Shown here: in pieces, positions 31,839-43,860 of the stretch
How the letters are laid out: each line of letters opens with the position of its first letter
How positions within the stretch are numbered: position 1 is the first letter of the stretch
Source of the DNA: Symbiodinium natans
Lineage: Eukaryota; Sar; Dinophyceae; Suessiales; Symbiodiniaceae
DNA length: 64,000 bases
NCBI GenBank assembly: GCA_905221605.1
Contig: CAJNDS010000574.1
Location: forward strand, 5,001-69,000
Direction of reading: 5' to 3'
The notes under the pieces: generated by a model
Told to the model about the DNA's origin: nothing
What the model saw: the letters and a program-made list of their open reading frames with translations, nothing else
Database searches by the model: none
Made by a program: the position numbers and the translations under genes

Positions 31839-32604
31839 AACCCTAAACCCTAAACCCTAAACCCTAAACCCTAAACCCTAAACCCTAAACCCTAAACCCT
31901 AAACCCTAAGGGTTTAGGGCTCGGGTTTCGGGTTCAAGGGTTCTAGATTCTTTGGGGTTTGGCCAGTAAAGTACAAAGCTCGGTAAGAACAGACGGCGGC
32001 CTTTTTTTCAGATTTGTTGGCACTGAAAGCTGGGTACGCCTGGGCATCCTTCCTACATTCCTAAGACCCCCCCCCCCGGCCCCCCTCCTCCCTTCGCCCC
32101 CCCCCCTTCCCCTTGTGGTTTAGGGTTGGAAGCTTAAACCCTAAACCCTAAACCCTAAACCCTAAACCTTAAACCCTAAACCCTAAACCCTCAACCCCAA
32201 ACCCTAAACCCTAAACTCTCCTCCCCAAACCCCAAACCCCGAACCCCAAACCCGTTCTGCCGCAAAGACCCCTCGAACCCACAGACTCGCCACCTTCGGA
32301 CTCGCCCCTCTCGGCGCTGGTCCCTGCAACAGTCTGCTGGGGTTTACGGTTTATAGGATCTAGGGTTTAGGGTTTAGGATTTAGGGTTTAGGGTCAGGGG
32401 TCTGGGGTTTAGGGGTCTGGGGAACCCTGAACCAGGCTTGTACTCATGTGCCACAGCACTCCACAGCCACAAAAGCATAAACCTCCAACACCCACAGAAC
32501 CTCCCTAAACCCTAAACCCTAAACCCTAAACCCTAAACCCTAAACCCAAAACCCAAAACCCAAAACCCAAAAACCCTAAACCCTAAACCCCGTCTTGCTG
32601 GAAC

Positions 32605-35600
32605 TTAGAACTTGAAGCCATACGTGTAGGGGAGGTCGGCCCCATCCGGTTCGTCTTCCGAGTTCCTCACAAAAATGGGGTTTAGGGTTTAGGGTTTAGG
32701 GTTTAGGGTTTAGGGTTTAGGGAGTTAGATACCTCTACATCCGGTATCTCCCTACATAGGCGTTTCGAAATTAAGGGGTACCTTATTGGGGTCCTTATGA
32801 AAGGGGAATCCTACTATTTGGGGACTATAATGAGGGTCACCAATCTTCGCAAAAAAAACCCTGTATCTACATCTACCAGGAGGCCGGCGCGCCTGCTCCA
32901 GGCGGAAAAGGAGCTGCCCAACCTCGCCGCTGGATCACTTTACGGGAGTCCAAATGTTTTAGGGATTTTCAGGCTTTGGGGTTTAGGGGTCTGAGGGGGT
33001 CTTAGGGGTTTTAGGGGCTTAGGGTTTAGGAGGTTCGGGGCTTTGCTATTCAGGGGCTAATTAAGCCAGGCTACTTAAGGGGAAAACCCAGGGGGGGGGG
33101 GGGGGTAGTATAGAGGGAGGTAGTCGGGAAGCCCATGAGGAACCCTGAACCCTGAGAACTAAACCTCAACCCTAAACCCTAAACCCCAAACCCTAAACCC
33201 CAAACCCTAAACCCTAAACCCTAAACCCTAAACCCTAAACCCTAACCCTCAACCCTAAACCCTAAACCCCTACAAGACATGCATCAAATTTGAAGCTGAG
33301 GCGCTTGTCTGCCAGAGGCTGGTCGGTACCTCGAGGCACCAGACAATCGCTTTCGGGTTCAGGGTTCAGGGGTTCAGGGTTTAGGGTTTAGGGTTTAGGG
33401 TTTAGGGTTTAGGGTTTAGGGTTTAGGGTTTAGGGTTTAGGGTTTAGGGTTTAGGGGTCAGGGCTTAGGGTTTAGGGTTTAGGGTTTAGGGTTTGGGGTT
33501 TGGGGTTTGGGGTTTGGGGTTTAGGGTATGGGGTTTGGGATTTGGGGTTTCAGGTTTAGGGTTTAATTCAGGGTTAGGGTTTAGGAGAGTCTGCGGTGAA
33601 CCCTAAACCCCAGGTCCCAGGCCTAACCCCTCGGGAAAACCCTAAACCCTTCATCCCAATAAACCCTAAACCCAATGAACCCTAACCCTAAACCCTTGAT
33701 CCCAATAAACCCTAAACCCAATGAACCCAATGAACCCTAAACCCTTCATCTCAATAAACCCTAAAACCCAATGAACTCTAAACCCTGAACCCTAAACCCT
33801 ACAGGATCTACAGTCGGCCCTGAGCCTGTCTGTTCCAGATATAGTCGGCTTCGTCTCCAGCTTTCCCCCGCCTACTGACACCCCCCCAGACTCAGAACCT
33901 TAAACCGAGGGTTTAGGGTTTAGGGTTTAGGGTTTAGGGTTCAGCATCTCAAGTTCGAGCATTTACTAGGCCAGTAGTGTGTTCAGGCAACGGAAAAAAA
34001 ACCCACCCGCCCAAAGAATCCCATAACATTAAGAAAATATAAGGTTTTCATCCTACCCCAAAGAGTTTTACCTACCCAAGTCAGACACGTTTTCAACTGA
34101 CCAACACCCGTTGCGGGAGGAAGGGGGCTGGAGGGGCAGGGGGGGAAGGAAGGGGGTGAAGGAGGGGTGGGGGGGCCGTGGGGGGGTGGGTGGGGGGGGG
34201 GTGGGGGGGGGGGGGGGGGGGGGGGGTGTTGGGGGGGGGTGGGGGGGGAAGCACCTTGCCCGCTAATTTTCGGACCTTGCCCGCTAATTTTCGGACCTTG
34301 CCCGCTAATTTTCGGACCTTGCCCACTAATTTTCGGACCTTGCCCACTGATTTTCGGACCTTGCCCGCTAATTTTCGGACCTTGCCCGCTAATTTTCGGA
34401 CCTTGCCCGCTAATTTTCGGACCTTGCCCACGAATTTTCGGACCTTGCCCGCTAATTCTCGGGCCTTTCCCGGGTTCGAAAATTAGCGGGCAAGGTCCGA
34501 AAATTAGCGGGCAAGGTCCGAAAATTAGTGGGCAAGGTCCGAAAATCAGTGGGCAAGGTGGTGGGTCAGCGGGCAAGGTCCGAAAATTGGTGGGCAAGGT
34601 CGTGGGGCAGCCAATGGACCTTGCCCACTGATTTTCGGACCTTGCCCGCTGATTTTCGGACCTTGCCCGCTAATTTTCGGACCTTGCCCGCTAATTTTCG
34701 GACCTTGCCCACTAATTTTCGGACCTTGCCCGCAAAGCCATTAACATTTATATTATATATGAAAGAGTGGTTTTTAGGGTTTAGGGCTTAGGGTTTAGGG
34801 CTTCCGAAAATGGGGGTATCCCTACTTTGGGTAACACCCATCTCCCAAACACCCTAAAACCCTAAATACTTAAACCCTGCAACCCAGAACCCTAAGCCCT
34901 GGAACCCTGAACCCTAAACCTCCTCTTGAGTTTCTACAATCTGTAGCAGAGGCAAGGAAGATCGGGAACGTCTTTTCTTTCGCTCAGATGCCTCAAGGCA
35001 AACCTTAAGTGGTCCGACCAGCAGATGAAGAGCTGTTCTGACGGTTTTGGGACTACAGTGTTCCTGAAGCCTGAAATTCAACTCTTCCGCGCAACAGCCC
35101 CCCTTTCTTTTCCCCTAAACGTTGTCATCCTCCCCCTGAACCCTAAACCCTAAACCCTAAACCCTAAACATCAAACCCTAATCCCTAAACCCTAAACCCT
35201 AAACCCTAAACCCTGAACCCTGAACCCTGAACCATGAACCCTGAACCCCGAACCTGGACCTCTCGGCGAACTGGAAAGCTCTCCGGCTCATCGATGTGCT
35301 TGTCGATGAGGGCGCACAGCCTCACAAGCATGGAGGATTGCGGTGTATGTGTAGGGTTTAGGGTTTAGGGTTTAGGGTTTAGGGTTTAGGGTTTAGGGTT
35401 TAGGGTTTAGGGTTTAGGGTTTAGGGTTTAGGGTTTAGGGCTTAGGGCTTAGGGTTCAGGATTTAGGGTTTAGGGTTTAGGGTTTAGGGTGGCTCGGGCG
35501 TCATCATAGGGGCCCCTGTTTGAGGGTCTCTACGACGCATCCGAGGCAAGTGCCCCCAGATAACCCCTCAACGCCCCTGGCCATCCTGAGGGACAAACTA

Positions 35601-36790
35601 AAACTTGAAAAGGGGTTTAGGGTTTAGGGTTTAGGGTTTAGGGTTTAGGTTTAGGGTTTAGGGTTCAGGGATTTCATGGCCCATGTACCCTAGTTAGTGG
35701 GGGATCACAAGCATTCGGGGTCATTTGATCTAGACCCTGAACCCTAAAGCCCCTAAAACCCTAGAACCGTAGAACCCTACAACCCTACAACCCTACAACC
35801 CTACAACCCTACAACCCTACAACCCTACAACCCTACAACCCTACAACCCCAAAACCCTAAAACGCTAAAACTCCCAAACGCCAAAACCCCAAAACCCCAA
35901 AACCAAAACCTTCTGCTACCTAAACCCTACCCAGAAGCAAGCAGCTAAGATCGCGGCTTCCTCCCGGTGCTGTTGGCGAGCTCCTGGTGTGCTCGGGGGA
36001 CGTGCAAGATTGACGGCGCAGCGCCAAACCCTAAACCCCAAACCCTAAACCCTAACCTTAAGCCCTAAACCCTAAATCCTACAAGACATCCCTAGACCCT
36101 CCACCCTGAACCCTAAACCTATACCCTACACCCTAAACCATAAATTCCTCACTCACCTTAAATCTTTTCAAGGCCGAAAGTCCAGGTTTCAGGCTTTCGG
36201 AATTAAACTGTGTTGAGGGTTTCGGGTTTAGGCTTTAGCCCTCCACCACGGGTATATCCTGATTCCGAAGCCTTGCCTTGCCGAAGCCCTGGGGCCAAGC
36301 GTCTTCCGAAAGTCTTCTCGGACATGGACAAAACGACTGCACATGGCATAAGACTGCTCAGGCTGGCCATCGCGAACCCTAAACCCCAAACCCTAACCGT
36401 AAACCCTAAACCCTAAACCCTAAACCTTAAACCCCTTCTTCTTGGTTGCTCTTTAACCCCCAAATAAAGTTTAACTCTTAGCTCCCTTAATATGAAATTA
36501 GAGGAACCCTAAATTTACCAAGTGATGAAGTTTATCTTTTAGCTCCCTGAATATGAAATTAGAGGAACCCACAAACTGATAAAGTGATAAAGTTGTAATA
36601 AAGCCCCACCTAGTCTTGAGGCTCTTCATTGCCTCCTGCACATCCCGCAAGAACACCTTTAGGGTTTAGGGTTTAGGGTTTAGGGTTGAGGGTTTCGGGT
36701 TTAGGGTTAGGCCACATGGTGCTCTTGGACGAGGCAGGCTGCAGAACGGCTTGCCACAGCTTGCTGGTGCCGTCTTGGCCGCAGAGTAAT
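32605..36790 (-). CDS. Unrecognised multi-exon gene, terminal exon at 32605-32665
   Basis: Exon candidates in transcript order: about 36700-36790 (LLCGQDGTSKLWQAVLQ), 36610-36656 (VFLRDVQEAMKSLKT, donor GTGGGG), 35931-35983 (RQQHREEAAILAACFW, donor TGG-GTAGGG that runs straight into the telomere-type repeat), 35254 to about 35335 (MLVRLCALIDKHIDEPESF, donor CAG-GTTCGG), 34920-34991 (ERKKRRSRSSLPLLQIVETQ, donor GAG-GTTTAGGG), 33826-33871 (KAGDEADYIWNRQ, GC donor), 33283 to about 33343 (PRGTDQPLADKRLSFKFD, GC donor), 32605-32665 (NSEDEPDGADLPYTYGFKF then TAA). The ending in aromatic and acidic residues is coherent over 19 codons with a clean AG-G acceptor. I do not recognise the protein. Confidence 0.48.
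33940..34775 (+). mobile_element. Element family 'AAAGAATCCCATAAC', copy 3 (21-bp TTGCCCGCTAATTTTCGGACC core)
   Basis: It shares CAGCATCTCAAGT and the CCCACCCGCCCAAAGAATCC module with copy 1 and the longer following stretch to GAGTTTTACCTACC with copy 2. After a G-rich tract (34130-34250) the core is a 20-21-bp unit in direct orientation (34252-34465), inverted (34475-34595) and direct again (34615-34730). It ends TAACATTTATATTATATATG. The unit begins with GGACCTTGCCC, the same decamer that dominates copy 1. Long translated frames here are repeat by-products. Confidence 0.75.
35760..35850 (+). repeat. AACCCTAC octamer array
   Basis: About nine AACCCTAC units, an 8-bp relative of the telomere-type unit; AACCCTATA-like variants form a similar block at 39715-39795. 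Confidence 0.9.
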
Positions 36791-37323
36791 TCGTGTTTCT
36801 TTCAGGGGCCCCTTTTGGACAACACCCAAAACCTAAACCCTGACCTCTTAACCCGAAACTGTAATACCCTAAACCCTAAACCATAAACCCTAAAACCCTA
36901 AAATACCCTAAAACCCTAAAACCCTAAAAACCCCAAAACCCCAAAACCCTAAAATCCTAAAATCCTAAAACCCTAAAACCCTTAAACCTTAAAACCCTAA
37001 AACCCTAAAACCCTACAACCCAAAACCCTAAAGCCCTGAAACCCTAAAACCATAAAACCCTAAAGCCCTAAAACCCTAAAGCCCTAAACCCGAGTTTCCC
37101 CCGCGGGCTAGAGGCCCCGTAAAGGCAATCGAGGCGGCCTCGGTGCAGTGAAAAAATGGGTTTAGGGTTTAGGGTTTAGGGTTTAGGCTTGTTTAGGGTT
37201 GGGCCCTGAACACCTGAGACCCCCTGACCCTAGACCCTAGACCCGAGACCCAAAACCCTAAACCCTAAGCACTAAACCCTAAACCCTAAACCATAAACCC
37301 TAAAACCTAAACCTAAACGCCGC

Positions 37324-40300
37324 CTAAATCTTGAAGCAGTCCTGCCCATCACGGGAGAGGGTTACCTTGCCATCGTCAGCGAGGGGATTGCGAAGCTGCT
37401 GGACCTGTCAGGGTACTTAAGGCATCCACGTAGGGTTCGGGGTTCATCAGGGTTCAAGGCTTAGCCCCCCCCCCCCCCCACCCCCTAAACCCTAAACCCT
37501 AAACCCTAAACCCTAAACCCTAAACCCTAAACCCTAAACCCTAAACCCTAAACCCTAAACCGGGATAATATAAAGGCCTATTTCACTAGGATTCTTGTCT
37601 AGCGTCCTTTACACTATATGGATGTATTGTGCTTATGGAAAGACTATGGGTGGTTCTTCCGGCTCCTTGGTCAAAAACCCTAAACCCTAAACCCTAAACC
37701 CTAAACCCTAAACCCTAAACCCTAAACCCTAAACCCTAAACCCTAAACCCTAAACCCTAAACCCTAAACCCTCACCAGAATCGTGCGAAGGTGTCACCTC
37801 CCGGAAGGGAAGATCGTGCAGGCGCATCCTTGGCGCGTCTCTGATGGCTCCAATTGTGGGGGAGGGGGGAAGGGGGTTAGGGTTTAGGGTTTAGGGTTTA
37901 GGGTTTAGGGTTTAGGGTTTAGGGTTTAGGGTTTAGGGTTTAGGGTTTAGGGTTGGTTTAGGGTTTAGGGTTAGGGTTTAGGGTTTAGGGTTTATGGTTT
38001 AGGGTTTCGGATTTAGGGTTCAGGGTTTAGGGTGCTAAAATGGGGATCCCGAGTTGGGAGGGTCCCATTTACAAGAGGGAGGCCATAGAATTAGAAGGCA
38101 AGAGAAGGGGATATGAAGTAGCCTAATTCCTTTACGGGTTGGGCCTGGTTGCTAGAGCCGACCCTATGCCCTAAACCCTAAACCCTAAACCCTAAACTTT
38201 AAACACCAAGCTGTAAGCACCAAACCGCTCAATCCGAAGCCTTAAGCCCTAAAAATGAAAGGCCTGATGACAAATATCCCAACCGGGGGTTTCCGAAACT
38301 AGGGGTACCTTGTTGGGCTCAGGCTACAAACCCTAAACCCTAAACCCTAAACCCTAAACCCTAAACCCTAAACCCTAAACCCTAAACCCTAAACCCTAGA
38401 CCCTAGACCCTAGACCCTAGACCCTAAACCCTAAACCCTAAACCCTAAACCCTAAACCCTAAACCCTAACCCTAAACCCTAAACCCTAAACCCTAAACCC
38501 TAAGCCCTAAACCCTAAACCCAAAAAAAACCTCGAGTCCCCAACCTTCAGAAGAAGGCACCGAAAACATGGGACAAACCCCAAACCCTAAACCCTAAACC
38601 CGAAACCCTAAGCCCTAATCCAGAAACCCAACAGGCCCAGGGTCTTGATTTGAGATGATGCTCACCCTGATGAAGCCTGCAACCCCGGACCTGAGCCCGC
38701 CCCTGAGCCCATCTCCAGCAAAGCCCTGAAGCCCAAAATTCTCCACGAGCCCCTAAGCCCTAAACCCTAAACCCTAAACCCTAAACCCTAAACCCTAAAC
38801 CCTAAACCCTATACCCTACATCCTAAACCCTCCAACCTGCCAAGCCTTGTACCGTTCTTGGAGTTGGGGGTCTTTGGGCTCTTTGGGGCATGACTGAGCG
38901 AGATAGACTTTTCGGCTTAGGCTCTATATAAGGGCATAAGATTACGGGAAGCTTGTAGGGGTCCATACTTATATCCCTTGGGTTTAGGGTTTAGGGTTTA
39001 GGGTTTAGGGTTTAGGGTTTAGGGTTTAGGGTTTAGGGTTTAGGGTTTAGGGTTTCGGGTTCAGGGTTTAGGAGCTTCTCAACCCCTTCAGCCCTTAACA
39101 GGAAACGCGAAGCCCTCAAGGGGTTATGTAGGGTCAGTTCTCTAAATTAGGGTCTCGTTTTGGATCGCCTTTTTCTGGTACGGCAGCCTGAACACGAGGA
39201 CCCGCAAAAGGACCCGAGTCTAGAGAATTCCCCATATGGGGTCAGGGCTCAGGGCATACACTAAACCCGAAACCCTAAAACCCTGAACTCTAAACCCTAA
39301 ATCCGAAACCCTAAACCCTAAATCCTCAACCCTCAACCCTTAGGCCTTAGGGTCCTAGCACTCACTTGGCAACTGAGCAGCCACTCCACATCGAAAAGCC
39401 TCCCAAATCCATGAAATGGATCTGGCCCTGCGCGCGACTTTTGGGTTTGGGGTTTAGGGTTTGGGGTTTAGGGTTTAGGGTTTGGGGTCTGGGGTTTGGG
39501 GTTGGGGTTGAAGGTCTAGCGTTTCGGGCGCTCCCCCTGAGATCTCTCGCAACTTTCTTGGAGGTTTCTAAGGTGAGAAGAATCTACACTGAAAAACAAT
39601 CCTTACGCTTACGAACACTTGCTCTGCCCTAACCCTGAGGCCCTAAGGCCTCAAATCTCTAACGGCCCTAAACGCCAAAACGCTTAAACCCTAACACCCT
39701 ATAACCCTGAAACCCTATTAACCCTATAACCCTAACACCCTAACACCCTATAACCCTATAACCCTATAACCCTATAACCCTATAACCCTATAACCTTAAA
39801 ACCCCCCCAAAACCCAAACCCCAACTTGGAGCGACAAGGCGAGTGCTTGACATGATCCAGTCTTCTATTAGGGTTTAGGGTTTAGGGTTTAGGGTTTAGG
39901 GTTTAGGGTTTAGGGTTCTTAAGGGAGGGGGGGGGTTCAGGGGGGATATGCAACCCAAGGTTCCCCAGTACTCCCTGCTACTCCCCTATAAACCCTAAAC
40001 CCTAAACCCTAAACCCTAAACCCTAAACCCTAAACCCTAAACCCTAAACCCTAAACCCTAAACCCTAAACCCTGGGCTCATCCAACGGAAGGCGGTCCCT
40101 GGGTTCAGGGCGCAGTTTCGGGTTCCTGCGGTCTTGGGCTAGGTCTGACATAGGGTGGCCAGTGGGCTATTCCCTAAACCCTAAACCCTAAACCCTAAAC
40201 CCTAAACCCTAAACCCTAAACCCTAAACCCTAAACCCTAAACCCCAAAAGAGAGACAAAGAGAGAGCATTGAAGCGACGTGAGTGGGGCCAGGGCGCCAC

Positions 40301-40967
40301 CGAGCTTGGTAGCTTTGCCGCCTCCACCAGCTCAGCACAGCGGCTTTGCGCAGCCATCGCAAGATCGGCATCACCTCATAATCCAAGCCCGCGCCCGTAC
40401 TCCATGCCCGGCCTCAACAAAGCTTGAGCCAAATTGGCCACTTAAGGCGCTTTGAAGGGTTGATATGGGAATTAGAAGGCCCATCCTGGTAGGACGGTCT
40501 AGGTAACGTGGGATGCTTAGTTGTCCAGTAACCTGGGGGAATTTGAAGGTTAACCTTTGGGATTATAAGGGGATTCTATTACCCCAAAAAGGTTAAAGGT
40601 TACCTACTCTACTACTAAGGATGATAGGGGAGGAGAAGGGCTGAGGTGTTGTATATATTGAGCTCCATACCCCAAACGCTGTGCCCCTTTCGACCCCAAG
40701 CCGCCGTGACAATTCAGGGTTTAGGGTTTAAGTATGGGGAATGTCCACCCGAAAACTCGGGTAATTGGGGGCTCAGCTAGGGCCAGCTCAGGGTCCTAAA
40801 TGGCGCATGACACCTCTTCAGCACCACACCGAGACGAACCTAAACCGTTTAGGGCTTAGGGTTGAGGGTTTAGGGGTTTTCCGCCTTTGAGCTTCGAGCG
40901 TCCCACGGCACTCCGCATTTTCGCGTAGCCTTCCAGGGCTTTGTGCAGCGCTTTCGCAATCGCAAGG
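37324..40967 (-). CDS. Unrecognised multi-exon gene, terminal exon at 37324-37404
   Basis: Exon candidates in transcript order: 40881-40967 (acceptor CCCCAG; reads IAKALHKALEGYAKMRSAVG, a likely helix), about 40265-40350 (MAAQSRCAELVEAAKLPSSV), 39366-39421 (HFMDLGGFSMWSGCSVA, donor GTGAGT, the best consensus donor in the window), about 38640-38690 (FIRVSIISNQDPGP), 37776-37840 (one frame reads MRLHDLPFREVTPSHDSG; donor GTGAGGGTTTAGGG), 37324-37404 (27 codons, VQQLRNPLADDGKVTLSRDG, ends in CFKI then TAG). The opposite strand of the last island is also open, so strand is favoured by the acceptor CTGACAG, the stop and the neighbours. Family not recognised. Confidence 0.45.
37877..38520. repeat. 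TTTAGGG array (37877-38030) and CCCTAAA array (38328-38520)
   Basis: Two opposed arrays flanking a 300-bp spacer; the second contains five consecutive CCCTAGA units (38395-38422). The spacer has no recognised exon. Confidence 0.93.
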
Positions 40968-41384
40968 CTGGGGTTTAGGGTTTAGGGTTTAGGATTTAGG
41001 GTTTAGGGTCTAGGGTTTAGGGTCTAGGGTTTAGGGTTCAGGACGTTTAGGGTTTAGGACCTTTTATTGTTTCGGACGTTTAGGGTTTAGGGTTGGGTTT
41101 CTTCCACCAACAAAACTGGATTGCAGTTGAGGGTTGAGGGTCGCAAGGCTAGGGATTAGGACGTTTAGGACGTTTAGGACGTTTAGGGTTTAGGGTCTCT
41201 TCCACCAGCAAACCTGTTGAGGGTTGTGAGTTCAGGGGGCTCGGGGAGTTGGGCCAACACCGCCCTAGACCCTAAAACCCTACACCCCACTCGGACCCCA
41301 AACCCTAGACCCTCAAACACCATAAAACCCAGACCAGCCCATCGAGGAGGTCAAAAGATGATGATGAACTACTAGCTAACATAC

Positions 41385-41412
41385 ATACATATATACGTAT
41401 ATGTATATGTGC

Positions 41413-41456
<44 letters not shown>

Positions 41457-41570
41457 GAATATATATATATATATATCTATATATATATATATATATATAT
41501 GAGTATATATATATATATATGAATATATATATATATAGATATATATATATATATATGTAAGAGGAACCTC
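41385..41570. repeat. AT dinucleotide tract
   Basis: Almost pure (AT)n with GT and GA interruptions, at the left boundary of the satellite block that lacks telomere-type arrays. A short similar AT tract marks the right side at 52093-52115. Confidence 0.95.
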
Positions 41571-41599
41571 TATGTACTATTTGACATGGCTGCTTTCTG

Positions 41600-43860
41600 T
41601 ATTAAAGTTTTAATAGTTTTAATAGTTTTGAACTTTCAAAACAACATCCTAAACTATTAAAACTTTAATTTTCCTTTTTAAGTTTTAATAGTTTTAATAG
41701 TTTTAATAGTTTACACTTTTAAAAAGGCTCCTAAACTATTAAAACTATTAAAAAGAAACGGCCTTGCCCAGGAGATTCCTGAACTTTTAAAGCTTTTTAA
41801 AAGTTGAAACTATTAAAACTATTAAAACTATTAAAAAGGCTTCTTTTGAATAGTTTTAATAGTTTTAATAGTTTCAACTTTTAAAAAGCCTCCCGAACTA
41901 TTAAAACTATTAAAAAGAAGCCTTTTTAGTAGTTTTAATAGTTTTAATAGTTTTAATAGTTTTAATAGTTTTAATAGTTTTAATAGTTTTAATAGTTTTA
42001 ATAGTTTTAATAGTTTTAAAAGTTTTAAAAGTTCGGGAATCTCCAGGCCAGGCCTTTTCCTTTTTAAGTTTTAATAGTTTTAATAGTTTAATAGTTTCAA
42101 CTTTTAAAAAGGGGCCGAAACTATTAAAACTATTAAAACGAAACGGCCTTGGCCAGGAGATTCCTGAACTTTTGAAACTATTAAAACTTTTAAAACTATT
42201 AAAACTATTAAAACTATTAAAACTATTAAAAAGGTTTCTTTTTAATAGTTTTAATAGTTTTAATAGTTTCAACTTTTAAAAAGCCTCCTAAGCTATTAAA
42301 ACTATTAAAAAGAAACGGCCTTGGCCAGGAGATTCCTGAACTTTTAAAACTATTAAAACGTTTAAAACTATTAAAACTATTAAAACTATTAAAACTATTA
42401 AAAAGGCTTCTTTTTAATAGTTTTAATAGTTTTAATAGTTTCAACTTTTAAAAAGCCTCCCGAACTATTAAAACTATTAAAAAGAAGCCTTTTTAATAGT
42501 TTTAATAGTTTTAATAGTTTTAATAGTTTTAATAGTTTTAATAGTTTTAATAGTTTTAAAAGTTTTAAAAGTTCGGGAATCTCCAGGCCAGGCTTTTTCC
42601 TTTTTAAGTTTTAATAGTTTTAATAGTTTTAATAATTTCAACTTTTAAAAAGCCTCCCAAACTATTAAAACTATTAAAAAGAATCCTTTTTAATAGTTTT
42701 AATAGTTTAAATAGTTTTAATAGTTTTAAAAGTTTTAAAAGTTCGGGAATCTCCAGGCCAGGCCTTTTCCTTTTTAAGTTTTAATAGTTTTAATAGTTTT
42801 AATAGTTTCAACTTTTAAAAAGCCTCCCAAACTATTAAAACTATGAAAAAGAAGCCTTTTTAATAGTCTTAATAGTTTTAATAGTTTTAATAGTTTTAAT
42901 AGTTTTAATAGTTTTAATAGTTTTAATAGTTTTAATAGTTTTAAAAGTTTTAAAAGTTCGGGAATCTCCAGGCCAGGCCTTTTCCTTTTTAAGTTTTAAT
43001 AGTTTTAATAGTTTTAATAGTTTCAACTTTTAAAAAGGCTCCGAAACTATTAAAACTATTGAAAAGAAACGGCCTTGGCCAGGAGATTCCTGAACATTTG
43101 AAACTATTAAAACTTTTAAAACTATTGAAACTATTAAAACTATTAGAAAGGCTTCTTTTTAATAGTTTTAATAGTTTTAATAGTTTCAACTTTTAAAAAG
43201 CCTCCCGAACTATTAAAACTATTAAAAGAAGCCTTTTGAATAGTTTTAATAGTTTTAATAGTTTTAATAGTTTTAAAAGTTTTAAAAGTTTTAAAAGTTC
43301 GGGAATCTCCAGGCCAGGCTTTTTCCTTTTTAAGTTTTAATAGTTTTAATAGTTTTACTAATTTCAACTTTTAAAAAGCCTCCCAAACTATTAAAACTAT
43401 TAAAAAGAATCCTTTTTAATAGTTTTAATAGTTTTAATAGTTTTAATAGTTTTAATAGTTTTAATAGTTTTAATAGTTTTAATAGTTTTAATAGTTTTAA
43501 TAGTTTTAATAGTTTTAAAAGTTCGGGAATCTCCAGGCCAGGCCTTTTCCTTTTTAAGTATTAATAGTTTTAATAGTTTTAATAGTTTCAACTTTTAAAA
43601 AGCCTCCCAAACTATTAAAACTATTAAAAAGAAACGGCCTTGGCCAGGAGATTCCTGAACCTTTGAAACTATTAAAACTTTTAAAACTATTAAAACTATT
43701 AAAACTATTAAAAAGGTTTCTTTTTAATAGTTTTAATAGTTTTAATAGTTTCAACTTTCAAAAAGCCTCCCAAACTATTAAAACTATTAAAAAGAAGCCT
43801 TTTTAATAGTTTTAATAGTTTTAATAGTTTAAAAGTTTGAAAAGTTCGGGAATTTCCTGG
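41600..43860. repeat. TTTTAATAG satellite with inverted higher-order structure
   Basis: 2.26 kb of TTTTAATAG (9 bp) units switching orientation every 50-150 bp, linked by fixed connectors: AAAAAGCCTCCCGAACT, AGTTCGGGAATCTCCAGGCC-AGGC, and GGCCTTGGCCAGGAGATTCC. About eight composite units of 280-310 bp are visible. Each composite can fold into nested hairpins. Long Lys-Leu-Leu or Phe-Asn-Ser frames on the minus strand are repeat translations. Confidence 0.95.

Larger units (their letters stand above)
1..41330. repeat. Interspersed telomere-type arrays (TTTAGGG/CCCTAAA), left domain
   Basis: Arrays of the 7-bp unit recur every few hundred bases in both orientations, with frequent variants (TTCAGGG, TTTGGGG, TTTAGAG, AAACCCG). 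Besides arrays listed separately, clear blocks are at 4168-4224, 6626-6687, 7487-7571, 8970-9062, 11356-11450, 16678-16754, 21602-21674, 21785-21873, 23190-23330, 23655-23741, 29035-29106, 31838-31912, 33365-33560, 35350-35490, 37487-37562, 37676-37772, 38980-39070, 40006-40072 and 40171-40243. They are internal, not a chromosome end: both orientations alternate and exons lie between them. None is present from about 41330 to 52150. Confidence 0.97.

Noticed and set aside
31990-32025. Plus-strand mini-exon after a strong CTTTTTTTCAG acceptor
   Set aside because: Only 22 bases to a GTACGC donor and no neighbouring plus-strand exon; likely chance.
33983-34597. 204-codon minus-strand frame and others on both strands
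   Set aside because: They are translations of the 21-bp satellite core and poly-G tract of the element at 33940-34775.
37320-37420. Plus-strand reading LEAVLPITGEGYLAIVSEG
   Set aside because: The minus reading of the same bases has an AG-G acceptor, 26 sense codons and a stop; the plus reading has no clear junctions.
40245-40420. Plus-strand frame of about 56 codons (ERALKRREWGQGATEL)
   Set aside because: Both strands are open in this GC-rich island; I favoured the minus reading (MAAQSRCAELVEAAKL) by neighbourhood only.
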